Origin: CAZRDB01 sp964598695
GTDB lineage: Bacteria; Armatimonadota; Zipacnadia; UBA1398
Direction of reading: 5' to 3'
DNA length: 21,776 bases
Assembly (NCBI GenBank): GCA_964598695.1
Contig: CAZRDB010000069.1
Location: 1-21,776 of the forward strand
Part shown: positions 1 through 6,372 of the stretch, in pieces
Layout: each line of letters opens with the position of its first letter
Position numbering within the stretch: the first letter of the stretch is position 1
Program-made: the position numbers and the translations under genes
Notes under the pieces: generated by a model
Told to the model about the DNA's origin: nothing
What the model saw: the letters and a program-made list of their open reading frames with translations, nothing else
Databases searched by the model: none

Positions 1-217
1 GGAACTGACGCTTGCCCCCCGGGCGATCCTTGGCGGGGGCGCCGCCAGCGGGCCTGCCGTTCGGACCCGCGGCCGGGGGCGCGCCGGTTCCGCCGGAGAC
101 GTACGTCGGCTGCCCGGCGCCCTGCGGCCCGGCCGTGTTCTTCTTGGCGCAGCCAGCAAGCACGAGGCCGATCACCACGAGGGCAACAACGGCCGCCAAC
201 CACATCGCGCGCTTCAT
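1..217 (-). CDS. Small lipoprotein, N-terminal part (runs off the window)
   Basis: The minus-strand frame opens with MKRAMW, a hydrophobic stretch rich in V, A and L, and a lipobox LAGC followed by AKKN. This is a textbook lipoprotein signal peptide, so the mature protein should be a lipid-anchored envelope protein. The visible mature part is only Gly/Pro/Ala/Gln-rich linker sequence with no recognisable domain, and the frame is open to the window edge, so the C-terminus is missing. An upstream ATG at 229 (MERKMKRAM) is in frame, but its GAGAGG lies directly against the codon. The ATG at 217 has that GAGAGG about 12 nt upstream and a more typical basic start, so I prefer 217. It follows the pilin-like gene by about 50 nt on the same strand and may be co-transcribed with it. 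Function unknown. Confidence 0.6.
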   Translation of the reverse strand, partial: MKRAMWLAAVVALVVIGLVLAGCAKKNTAGPQGAGQPTYVSGGTGAPPAAGPNGRPAGGAPAKDRPGGKRQF

Positions 218-266
218 CTTGCGTTCCATCCTCTCAGGATCGCCCGGGGATACCGCTCGGGAGCTG

Positions 267-962
267 CTAGTTCGACATGTGGCCGTAGTAGGGCGAGTTG
301 GGGTCGTTGTACTGGGCCTGGTCGGTGATGTCGCGCGCCCGGAGCTGCATGCTCTTGACCCACTTCGCGTGGCCGTCGGCGAAGTTGCAGTTCTTGCCGT
401 CGTTGTGCGGCCCCTCCTGTGCGACCCAGTTGCGGGTGGTGATCATCGCGCGGCCGTACCAGTCGTACCACGTCGTGAAGCAGAGCGAGTTGCCCTTGTC
501 CATCATGAGGTAGGTGGTCGCCGGGTTGCTGCTGTCGGCGATGTGGACGAACCACGCGGCGCTCTCGTTCCAGGTGTAGCCCGTGCGCCGGTTGACATAC
601 GCGCGATTCGGGCCGTTACCCGGGTTGCCGTCGTTCCACCAGCCGGAGGTCTCGACCCCGTCGTTGCCCTGGGTCTCCGGGCAGAGCCAGATCTGGGTGT
701 TCTTGGCGTAGGGGTTGGTCAGGTCCTGCCAATGCAGGCCGATGGTGTCGCCACCATTCCAGGCAAGGTAGGGGTACGCCTCGTCGTAGTCCTGGGCATA
801 GGAGAGGACAGCTGTCGCAAGCTGCCGGACATTGGAGAGACACGACGTCTGTCGTGCCTTGGCCCGCGCCTTGGCGAAGACCGGGAACAGGATCGCTGCT
901 AGGATGGCGATGATGGCGATTACGACTAGCAGCTCAATGAGGGTGAAGCCTCTGCGTCGCAT
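267..962 (-). CDS. Type IV pilin-like / pseudopilin protein with H-X9-DG motif
   Basis: This 231-residue protein begins MRRRGFTLIELLVV, a class III (prepilin peptidase) signal with predicted cleavage after Gly5 and the conserved Glu at mature position +5. A long hydrophobic helix follows, leading into ILFPVFAKARAKARQ. Near the C-terminus, His186 is followed nine residues later by Asp196-Gly197 (HNDGKNCNFADG), matching the prepilin-associated H-X9-DG domain. Such proteins are exported, processed by a PilD-type peptidase, and occur in large paralogous sets in Armatimonadota and Planctomycetes-group genomes; their exact role is poorly known. The frame extends 38 codons further upstream. I chose ATG 962 because it gives the correct prepilin leader and has GGAGG 9 nt upstream. 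About 135 nt separate it from the NlpC gene, where I see no clear promoter. Confidence 0.88.
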   Translation of the reverse strand: MRRRGFTLIELLVVIAIIAILAAILFPVFAKARAKARQTSCLSNVRQLATAVLSYAQDYDEAYPYLAWNGGDTIGLHWQDLTNPYAKNTQIWLCPETQGNDGVETSGWWNDGNPGNGPNRAYVNRRTGYTWNESAAWFVHIADSSNPATTYLMMDKGNSLCFTTWYDWYGRAMITTRNWVAQEGPHNDGKNCNFADGHAKWVKSMQLRARDITDQAQYNDPNSPYYGHMSN

Positions 963-1097
963 TTCGACCTGCCTCCTTCGACGTACCGACCGTCTCCCAC
1001 ACCTCGCTTCGGCATTCGCTGCGCGACGCGGCATTCCTGCCAGGGCCGGTACGCGCGCGAAACCAGTGGGCGGCACAGGTGTCTGCGGGGCGCCGGC

Positions 1098-1886
1098 CTA
1101 CCGGCGGGCCCCCGCGTAGATCCGCTGCCACCGCGGGGAGAGGAGGTCGTCGATCCGGACCGCGCCGCCCGAGCCGCTCGCGTGGATGAACCGGCCGCTG
1201 CCCATGTACAGCCCCGTGTGATCGATCTCGTGGCCGGCCTGGAAGTAGACCCGGTCGCCCGGCTCCAGCGCGCCGAGCGCGACCGGCACGCCGACCTGCG
1301 CCTGGTCACAGGCGACCCGCGGGAGCTTGCGCCCCTCCTCCTGGAAGACCCGCTGTACGAGCCCCGAGCAGTCGAAACCGGAGACGTTCGTGCCGCCCCA
1401 CACGTAGGGGACCCCCATGTAGGCCATCGCGCGCGCGACGAGACGCTCGCCGGGGCCGTCGGCCTCACTCGGCGGCGGGGTGGCGGGCTCCTCGAGGATC
1501 GTCAGGTGGCTGCCGTGCATCCAGCCGAGCCGGCCGTCGGCCATCCGCAGGCCCGCGTAGCCCGCGCGGGCCTCGAGCACCGGGACATACTCCCCCGGCT
1601 CGACCCGGCTGATCGGACTGGCGTCGGTTCGCGCCTCGGCGTAGACGAGCGGCTCGCCGTGGACCACGAGACCGAGGCGGTCGACAGGACCGTCCCGCGC
1701 CAGCTCGGCGGGAACCGGCCGCCCCTCGAAGGGCCGCCGACGGGCGCGCGCCCGGTCGGACGCGAGATCGGCCGTCTCCCGCGCCACCGGGTCGCCTCCC
1801 CACAGCGAGGGCGCCGGCCCCCCACGGCCGCAGCCCGCCGCGAGCGCGGCCAGCGCCCACAGCGCCACGACGCCCACGCGCCTCAT
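1098..1886 (-). CDS. NlpC/P60 (C40) peptidoglycan endopeptidase lipoprotein with SH3-like domain
   Basis: This 262-residue protein is likely a lipid-anchored cell-wall hydrolase cutting peptide stems of peptidoglycan. The N-terminus MRRVGVVALWALAALAAGC is a lipoprotein signal with the acylated Cys at 19. A region at about 70-135 (EARTDASPISRVEPGEYVPV to GWMHGSHLTI) looks like a bacterial SH3 fold. The NlpC/P60 domain covers about 148-262, with catalytic Cys173 in FDCSGLV, His223 in DHTGLY and a third polar residue His235 in RFIHAS. ATG 1886 has GGAG 5 nt upstream and gives the usual basic lipoprotein start. ATG 1904 (MAVGDTMRR) also has an AAGGA and cannot be excluded. It lies downstream of rpsI on the same strand, past a terminator-like stem, so it is probably a separate transcription unit. 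Confidence 0.9.
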   Translation of the reverse strand: MRRVGVVALWALAALAAGCGRGGPAPSLWGGDPVARETADLASDRARARRRPFEGRPVPAELARDGPVDRLGLVVHGEPLVYAEARTDASPISRVEPGEYVPVLEARAGYAGLRMADGRLGWMHGSHLTILEEPATPPPSEADGPGERLVARAMAYMGVPYVWGGTNVSGFDCSGLVQRVFQEEGRKLPRVACDQAQVGVPVALGALEPGDRVYFQAGHEIDHTGLYMGSGRFIHASGSGGAVRIDDLLSPRWQRIYAGARR

Positions 1887-1913
1887 TGTGTCTCCGACTG
1901 CCATCGCTTCCTT

Positions 1914-1930
1914 GGACGCCCGGGGCGTCC
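1914..1930 (-). promoter_or_regulatory. Short hairpin just upstream of the NlpC/P60 gene
   Basis: GGACGCC and GGCGTCC form a perfect 7-bp inverted repeat around a 3-nt centre, immediately before the AAGGA ribosome-binding region of the NlpC/P60 gene. No T-run follows on the minus strand, so it is unlikely to be an intrinsic terminator. It could be a leader hairpin or an operator; I cannot tell which. Confidence 0.3.
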
Positions 1931-1955
1931 GCGCCCTTCGCCCCCCCGTGCGCCG

Positions 1956-2025
1956 TACAACAAGAGCCGACCCCCGTGTGACACCCGGCGCCTGCGTCCG
2001 TGTGTGCCACCCGAGGATCGGCTCT
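1956..2025 (-). terminator. Candidate terminator or long stem at the end of the ribosomal operon
   Basis: Bases 2013-2025 and 1963-1975 can pair over 13 bp in the minus-strand transcript (AGAGCCGAUCCUC with GGGGGUCGGCUCU, two G-U pairs). The stem begins about 33 nt past the rpsI stop and is followed by UGUUGU, a weak U-rich tail. The loop of about 37 nt is long for a classical intrinsic terminator and holds two similar blocks, CCGTGTG..CACCC, at 1974-1986 and 1998-2012 (plus strand). Its position between rpsI and an unrelated lipoprotein gene suits an operon end, but the imperfect U tract leaves this uncertain. Confidence 0.42.
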
Positions 2026-2058
2026 GCATTGGTTGCCGTGAAGCGGGCCGCGTAGCCT

Positions 2059-2451
2059 CTAGCGCTTGGAGAACTGGAAGCCGCGACGGGCGCGCTTGTG
2101 ACCCCACTTCTTGCGCTCCTTGACGCGCGGGTCGCGCGTCAGGAAGCCGGCCTGCTTGAGCCGAACGCGCAGCTCCGGATCGTACTCCAGGAGCGCCTTC
2201 GCGATGCCGTGACGGAGCGCGCCGGCCTGGCCGACCATCCCGCCTCCCTTGGCCGTCGCGACGACGTCGAAGCGATCCGCGACCTCCGCGGCCAGCAGCG
2301 GCTGGCGCACCATCGTCACGAGCGCGTCGTGGCAGAGGTAGACCCCGCCCTCGCGGTCGTTGATGGTGACCGCGCCCGAGCCCGGCTTCAGCCAGACGCG
2401 CGCGACGGACGTCTTCCGGTGTCCCGTGCCGTAGTACCTGGTGTCCGACAT
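2059..2451 (-). CDS. rpsI: 30S ribosomal protein S9
   Basis: S9 (130 residues, normal length) is a head protein of the 30S subunit whose C-terminal tail reaches the P-site tRNA. The sequence has the family start YYGTGHRKTSVARVWL, the central GGG..GQAGALRHGIAKALL segment and the basic tail RVKERKKWGHKRARRGFQFSKR, which ends in the invariant SKR. ATG 2451 gives the standard MSDTRYYGTG start with AGGG close upstream; an ORF extension of ten residues overlaps the rplM-rpsI gap and is not expected. It follows rplM by 37 nt, the usual rplM-rpsI pair, and appears to be the last gene of the ribosomal superoperon. Confidence 0.97.
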   Translation of the reverse strand: MSDTRYYGTGHRKTSVARVWLKPGSGAVTINDREGGVYLCHDALVTMVRQPLLAAEVADRFDVVATAKGGGMVGQAGALRHGIAKALLEYDPELRVRLKQAGFLTRDPRVKERKKWGHKRARRGFQFSKR

Positions 2452-2488
2452 GTTCCCTGTCTGTCCTTCCATCCGACCCACCCGACGG

Positions 2489-2920
2489 TTAGGCCTGCGG
2501 CAGCGGCTCCGGCAACTGCGCCTCGTGCGGGTGGTTCGGCCCGACGTATACCTTGAGCTTGCGGATCACCTGACGTCCGAGCCGGTTGTGCGGCAGCATG
2601 CCCCGGATCGCGTGGAGGATGACCTTCTCGGGGTGCTTCTCCATCATCCGACGGAGGTTGGCCGACTTCAGGCCGTGGGGGTAGCCCGAGTTCGAGTAGT
2701 ACATCTTCTGGTCCATCTTACGACCCGTGAGGACGATCTTCTCGATGTCGGTGATGATCACATGGTCGCCGCAGTCGACGTGCGGGCTGAAGAACGGCTT
2801 GTGCTTGCCCCGCAGCACGGTGGCCACTCGGGTCGCGAGCCGGCCCAGCACCTCGCCCTCGGCACTGACGACATACCACTTCCGCTGGATCTCTTCAGGC
2901 TTCGCGCTGAGAGTTCGCAT
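2489..2920 (-). CDS. rplM: 50S ribosomal protein L13
   Basis: L13 (143 residues; E. coli has 142) is an early-assembling 23S rRNA binding protein. Family signatures include RKWYVVSAEGEVLGRLATRVA, LRGKHKPFFSPHVDCGDHVIITD, KMYYSNSGYPHG and the late AIRGMLPHNRLGRQVIRKLKVY block. ATG 2920 fits the family length; an overlapping GTG one codon upstream (2923) with a GGGAAG Shine-Dalgarno is an equally plausible start. The open frame extends much further upstream into truA, but that part has no L13 similarity. It lies 25 nt after truA and 37 nt before rpsI, the Gram-positive-type order truA-rplM-rpsI. Confidence 0.97.
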   Translation of the reverse strand: MRTLSAKPEEIQRKWYVVSAEGEVLGRLATRVATVLRGKHKPFFSPHVDCGDHVIITDIEKIVLTGRKMDQKMYYSNSGYPHGLKSANLRRMMEKHPEKVILHAIRGMLPHNRLGRQVIRKLKVYVGPNHPHEAQLPEPLPQA

Positions 2921-2945
2921 CACAACGTTCTTCCCTTCGCGCCTC

Positions 2946-3749
2946 CTACCCGGCCGCTTCGTCCGCCGGGTAGCGCACATCCGTGAGCACAAGACCGTTG
3001 GGCGGCGCGGTCGGAGGAAGCAGGTCTCGCCTTCCCGTCCGTAGCGCCTCCACGAGCACATCGGGGCCGATCCGTCCGCGCCCGATGTGGATCAGTGCGC
3101 CGACGATGTTCCGGACCATCTTATAGAGAAAGCCGTTCGCGACACAACGGATCCGGATCCAGACCTCGGCGGGCGTCTCCGCCCACTCCGGCCGCACCGC
3201 TGCGAGCGGGCCTCGCGCCACGCTCACCTCTTCGACCCGCCGGATCGTCTCTCCCGGCTTCCTCCCACTTGCGGCAAAGGCCGCGAAGTCTCGCTCGCCC
3301 ACGAGCAGTTCCGCCGCGCCGCGCATCCGGTCCACGTTCGGCTCGGGCCAGACGACCCAACTACACCGTTCGAGAAGCGGCCTCCGCGTCGGGCTCGCCA
3401 CGACGTGGTAGTCGTAGACCTTGCCGATCGCCGAGTAGCGCGCGTGGAAGCCCTCGGGGGCCTCCGCCGACTCCCTCGCGCAGACATCGCGCGGAAGGTG
3501 CCGGTTGAGTCCTGCTGCGAACCTCTCGCCGGGGATCCCGCTCGCTGTCGTGAACGAGACCACCTGGTTGCGCGCATGCACGCCGGCGTCGGTTCGGCCG
3601 GCCGCGTGGATCCGGAGCGCCTCCCCGGTCAGCTTCCGGAGAGCCTCCTCCACCTCCGCCTGGACGGTCCGAACTCCCGGCTGGACCTGCCAGCCCGAGA
3701 ACTCCGTCCCGTCGTACTCCAGACGGACGCAGATCACACGCGCGGTCAC
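2946..3749 (-). CDS. truA: tRNA pseudouridine(38-40) synthase TruA
   Basis: TruA converts uridines 38-40 in the anticodon stem-loop of several tRNAs to pseudouridine. The 267-residue protein has the N-terminal LEYDGTEFSGWQ motif, the catalytic Asp54 in AAGRTDAGVHA, the PEGFHARYSAIGKVYDY segment and the C-terminal NGFLYKMVRNIVGALIHIGRG block, all diagnostic for the family and in the normal order. The start is GTG at 3749, which overlaps the rplQ stop as GTGA (4 nt), suggesting translational coupling. Placement between rplQ and rplM is common in Gram-positive and related bacteria. Confidence 0.96.
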   Translation of the reverse strand: MTARVICVRLEYDGTEFSGWQVQPGVRTVQAEVEEALRKLTGEALRIHAAGRTDAGVHARNQVVSFTTASGIPGERFAAGLNRHLPRDVCARESAEAPEGFHARYSAIGKVYDYHVVASPTRRPLLERCSWVVWPEPNVDRMRGAAELLVGERDFAAFAASGRKPGETIRRVEEVSVARGPLAAVRPEWAETPAEVWIRIRCVANGFLYKMVRNIVGALIHIGRGRIGPDVLVEALRTGRRDLLPPTAPPNGLVLTDVRYPADEAAG

Positions 3750-4150
3750 GGCACGATCTCGAGCCTTGCCATCATCGTGTTGTCGCCCCGCCGCGCCCCG
3801 AGCCGGGTGATCCGCGTGTAGCCGCCCTTCTCGCGGTTGGCGCAGTCGGGACCCAGCTCATCGAACAGCTTGCGAATCGGGTCGACCTTCGTCTTGCCCT
3901 GCTTCTTCCGCTCGACCGGCGTCGGCTGGCGCTCCGGACCGAGGATCTTGGCGGCGAGGCGGCGGTTGTGGACGCTGTTCTCGCGCGAGATCGAGAAGAC
4001 GTGCTCCGCGAGGCGCTGGGCCTCCTTGGCGCGCATCAGCGTGGTGTCCACATGCTCGTGGACGATCAGCGACTTGACGATGTTGCGGAGCATCGCCATC
4101 CGCTGGTCGGTCGGTCGGCCGAGCTTGCGCCGATCACATCGATGCCTCAT
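3746..4150 (-). CDS. rplQ: 50S ribosomal protein L17
   Basis: L17 (134 residues) lies near the peptide exit tunnel of the large subunit. The N-terminus MRHRCDRRKLGRPTDQRMAM is the family signature, with Cys-Asp-Arg replacing the more usual KAG. Conserved blocks NIVKSLIVHEHVDTT, AKEAQRLAEHVFSI and the C-terminal GGYTRITRLGARRGDNTMMARLE follow. The ATG has GAGGAG 9 nt upstream. It follows rpoA by 54 nt, the standard rpoA-rplQ order, and its stop overlaps the truA start. Confidence 0.97.
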   Translation of the reverse strand: MRHRCDRRKLGRPTDQRMAMLRNIVKSLIVHEHVDTTLMRAKEAQRLAEHVFSISRENSVHNRRLAAKILGPERQPTPVERKKQGKTKVDPIRKLFDELGPDCANREKGGYTRITRLGARRGDNTMMARLEIVP

Positions 4151-4204
4151 CGTACGACTCTCCTCACACTACGGTGCACGAGCCGGGGGCTCCGCCGCCG
4201 CGGC

Positions 4205-5251
4205 CTATTCCTCGTCCTCGTCTTCGCCGTCCAACTCGTCGGTCAGGTCCTCGTCCTCGTCCTCCTCCTGGCCCTCGATCTCCGTCCGACGGAGCGAGTA
4301 GCCAAGGGAGGCGAGCTTCTGCTGGACCTCGGTGAGCGACTTGCGGCCGAAGTTGCGGATCCCCATCAGGTCCTGCTCCGTCCGCTGGATCAGCTCGCGG
4401 ATGTTGAGCACGCCTTCCTTCTTCAGGCAGTTGAAGGTGCGGACCGAGAAGTCCAGGTCCTCGATGCGGTAGTCGAGGACGGCACTCTCGGTCGTGCCCG
4501 CCTCGAGCCGACCGCGGTCCGCCTCCTCCGCCACCGGGCGGAAGTCGAAGAAGAAGTGCAGGTACTGGTCGAGCACGCGCGCGGCCTGGCTGATCGCGTC
4601 GGCCGCCGAGATCCCGCCGTTGGTCCACAGCTCGAGGATCAGGCGGTCGAGATCGGTCCGATGCTCGCGCCGGGTCGGCTCGACCACGAAGTTCGCCTTG
4701 CGAACCGGGCTGAAGACCGAGTCCATCGGGATCCGGCCCACCTCGGCCGACGGGATCTGCTTCTCCGCCGGACGGTAGCCGCGCCCCGCCATGACCTCCA
4801 GCTCGATCTCGAGCCGCGAGTCGCGCGAGGTCAGGTAGGCGATGTGCTGATCGGGTCGCGCCATCTCGAACTCCGGCGGGCACTGGACGTCGGCCGCCGT
4901 GACCTCGCACTCGCCCGAAGCGCTGATCCGGGCGCGCCAGATCTCCTCCTCGGAGAAGTTCGCCGACGCCGGATCCTCGAGGACCGGACGGAGGCAGACC
5001 TCCTTGAGGTTGAGCAGCAGCTCCGTCGTGTCCTCGTAGACCCCGGTCAGGGTCGAGAACTCGTGCACGACGCCGTCGATCCGAGCGCTCGTGAACGCCA
5101 GGCCCTGGATGAAGCTGAGCAGCACCCGGCGAAGGGCGTTGCCGAGCGTCACGCCGAAGCCCCGCTCCAGCGGCTCGATCAGGAACTTGCCATACGACTG
5201 GTCGTCACTTCCGGCCAGCAGTTCGATCTTCGGACGTACGAGTTGCGCCAT
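4205..5251 (-). CDS. rpoA: DNA-directed RNA polymerase subunit alpha
   Basis: The alpha subunit (348 residues) dimerises to nucleate RNA polymerase assembly and contacts UP elements and activators through its C-terminal domain. The N-terminal domain shows EPLERGFGVTLGNALRRVLL and the VHEFSTLTGVYEDTTELLLNLK block. The C-terminal domain has DLDFSVRTFNCLKKEGVLNI and GRKSLTEVQQKLASLGYSL, including the Arg and Asn that correspond to E. coli DNA-contact residues R265 and N268. It ends in a strongly acidic Glu/Asp tail of about 23 residues, an extension found in some phyla. ATG 5251 gives MAQLVRPKIELL; an ATG 14 codons upstream lies in a hairpin and is rejected. The Shine-Dalgarno is weak (GGGG, about 11 nt upstream). 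rpsD, usually just before it, is absent. Confidence 0.97.
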   Translation of the reverse strand: MAQLVRPKIELLAGSDDQSYGKFLIEPLERGFGVTLGNALRRVLLSFIQGLAFTSARIDGVVHEFSTLTGVYEDTTELLLNLKEVCLRPVLEDPASANFSEEEIWRARISASGECEVTAADVQCPPEFEMARPDQHIAYLTSRDSRLEIELEVMAGRGYRPAEKQIPSAEVGRIPMDSVFSPVRKANFVVEPTRREHRTDLDRLILELWTNGGISAADAISQAARVLDQYLHFFFDFRPVAEEADRGRLEAGTTESAVLDYRIEDLDFSVRTFNCLKKEGVLNIRELIQRTEQDLMGIRNFGRKSLTEVQQKLASLGYSLRRTEIEGQEEDEDEDLTDELDGEDEDEE

Positions 5252-5274
5252 CTGAGGCTCTGACCCCCGTCGGT

Positions 5275-5295
5275 GGGTGCAGCTTCGCTGCACCC
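5275..5295 (-). promoter_or_regulatory. Perfect hairpin in the rpsK-rpoA gap
   Basis: GGGTGCAGC and GCTGCACCC form a perfect 9-bp inverted repeat around a 3-nt loop (GAA on the transcribed minus strand; GCGAAGC is a known very stable mini-hairpin core). It ends about 24 nt upstream of the rpoA ATG, in the 94-nt gap where rpsD would normally be. No U tract follows, so a classical terminator is unlikely. A processing site, a pausing or attenuating element, or a translational control site for rpoA are possible; none is shown by the sequence. Confidence 0.5.
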
Positions 5296-5345
5296 GGTCT
5301 CGGTGTCATGCACCGGCTCGAGTACTGTGCCCCCGAGCCCGCGGG

Positions 5346-5741
5346 CTACACGCGGCGGCGCTTTGGCGGCCGGCAGCCGTTGTGCGGTACCGGCGTGACG
5401 TCCTTGATGCTGCCCACGTCGAGGCCGCTCGCGGCGAGCGAGCGGATGGCCGTGTCCTTGCCGGAGCCCGGCCCCTTCACCTCGACGTCGACCTTGCGCA
5501 TGCCCTGGTCCATGGCCTTGCGCGCGGCCAACTCCGCCGCGAGCTGGGCCGCGAACGGCGTGCCCTTCTTGGTGCCCTTGAACCCGGCGGTGCCGGCGCT
5601 CGCCCAGGAGACGACCTCGCCCACGCGATCGGTGATCGAAACGATCGTGTTGTTGAAGGTGCACTGGATGTGCGCGACACCTTCGGGCACTACTCTTCTC
5701 TCGCGGCGCTTCTTGCCGGCCTTGGCCTGCTTCCTTGCCAT
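5346..5741 (-). CDS. rpsK: 30S ribosomal protein S11
   Basis: S11 (131 residues) sits on the platform of the 30S subunit, next to the mRNA exit region. The basic start MARKQAKAGKKRRERRVVPE is followed by the family core GVAHIQCTFNNTIVSITD, WASAGTAGFKGTKKGTPFAAQ, KGPGSGKDTAIRSL and the C-terminal DVTPVPHNGCRPPKRRRV, with all usual motifs present. The start at ATG 5741 is decided by a strong AAGGAG 7 nt upstream; the open frame continues 25 codons further but without family similarity. rpsM precedes it, and rpoA follows after 94 nt with no rpsD between. Confidence 0.97.
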   Translation of the reverse strand: MARKQAKAGKKRRERRVVPEGVAHIQCTFNNTIVSITDRVGEVVSWASAGTAGFKGTKKGTPFAAQLAAELAARKAMDQGMRKVDVEVKGPGSGKDTAIRSLAASGLDVGSIKDVTPVPHNGCRPPKRRRV

Positions 5742-5804
5742 TCTCGAACTCCTTTGCCGTCGGGCATGGTCCTGCGTCGGGCAGCCCCTGCGCTCCTCCC
5801 CCGC

Positions 5805-5825
5805 GCCGCCGCGCACTGCGGCGGC
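5805..5825 (-). promoter_or_regulatory. GC-rich hairpin between rpsM and rpsK
   Basis: GCCGCCGC and GCGGCGGC form an 8-bp inverted repeat with a 5-nt loop, starting about 15 nt after the rpsM stop in the 99-nt rpsM-rpsK gap. There is no following U tract. It may be a processing or mRNA-stability element or a chance product of high GC content. Confidence 0.25.
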
Positions 5826-5840
5826 CGGGGGGGCTCACGA

Positions 5841-6224
5841 TTAGTGGGCGACCTTCTTCTTCTTCCGGATCCCGACTTTCTTCTTGTTGCCGCGCCGGGT
5901 CATCGCGTTCGTCTTGGTCCGCTGGCCGCGGACGGGGAGCCCCTTGCGGTGGCGGATCCCGCGGTAGCAGCCGATCTCCATCAGGCGCTTGATGTTGCCC
6001 TGGATCTCGCGCCGCAGGTCGCCCTCCAGCACGTAGTCCCGCTCGAGCCGCGCACGCAGCCGGGCGATCTCCTCTTCGGTGAGGTCGCGGACCTTCGTGT
6101 TCTGGTCGATCCCACAACCCCGGAGAACTTCGCGGCTCCGCGGCCTACCTACGCCGTAGATATACGTGAGAGCGACCTCCACGCGCTTGTCTCGCGGCAA
6201 GTCTACTCCTGCGATACGTGCCAA
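5841..6224 (-). CDS. rpsM: 30S ribosomal protein S13
   Basis: S13 (127 residues) is a 30S head protein that forms bridges to the 50S subunit and contacts P-site tRNA. Family motifs are ARIAGVDLPRDKRVEVALTYIYGVG, the central LRREIQGNIKRLMEIGCYRGIRHRKGLPVRGQRTKTNA region and a Lys-rich tail. The start is TTG at 6224, supported by GGAGGT 8 nt upstream and by alignment with the family start. The upstream side reaches the scaffold gap at 6262-6271. In the copy on this side of the gap, the rpmJ frame continues into this gene without a stop, which I attribute to a base error near the contig end. Confidence 0.95.
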   Translation of the reverse strand: MARIAGVDLPRDKRVEVALTYIYGVGRPRSREVLRGCGIDQNTKVRDLTEEEIARLRARLERDYVLEGDLRREIQGNIKRLMEIGCYRGIRHRKGLPVRGQRTKTNAMTRRGNKKKVGIRKKKKVAH

Positions 6225-6261
6225 CCGAACGCACCTCCAGAAGTGGGCCGAGCCCTGCCGC

Positions 6262-6271
6262 NNNNNNNNNN
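6262..6271. other. Scaffold gap (10 N) between two contig ends
   Basis: A run of ten N interrupts the rpmJ-rpsM junction. Both sides of the gap carry the same junction, so the two contigs most likely overlap and no real sequence is missing. The N count is probably a placeholder rather than a measured distance. Confidence 0.97.
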
Positions 6272-6372
6272 AAATATCCCGTTTTAATAAGTTTTTAGGC
6301 CCACCCCCGGTTTTTTAGCGGGAAATTTTAAACCGCGTTAATTGGCAAACCAAAGCACCTCCAGAATTGGGC
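6272..6372. repeat. Error-ridden second copy of the rpmJ/rpsM junction (assembly artefact)
   Basis: Bases 6355-6385 match 6231-6261 at 29 of 31 positions. Continuing leftwards, 6272-6349 lines up with the first roughly 78 bases of rpsM (about 6147-6224): nearly half the positions agree without gaps, and more would with small shifts. Many differences turn a base into its neighbour, producing A, T and G runs, and the block becomes AT-rich in a GC-rich genome. Quality falls steadily towards the gap. This is the pattern of a low-quality read or contig end, not a biological duplicate; the block has no intact frame. Transcript or copy-number conclusions should not be drawn from it. Confidence 0.85.

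Noticed and set aside
12..902. Plus-strand open frame of 296 codons opposite the pilin-like and lipoprotein genes
   Set aside because: The opposite strand has a prepilin leader, an H-X9-DG motif and a lipobox with suitable ribosome-binding sites; the plus-strand product is low-complexity without family features.
1091..1106. CGCCGG/CCGGCG hairpin across the stop codon of the NlpC gene as a terminator
   Set aside because: The stem is only 6 bp, includes the stop codon and has no following T-run; such repeats are common at this GC content.
6272..6372. AT-rich island that might be an insertion element or horizontally acquired patch
   Set aside because: It aligns, though poorly, with the start of rpsM and lies against an N gap; corrupted contig-end sequence explains it better.
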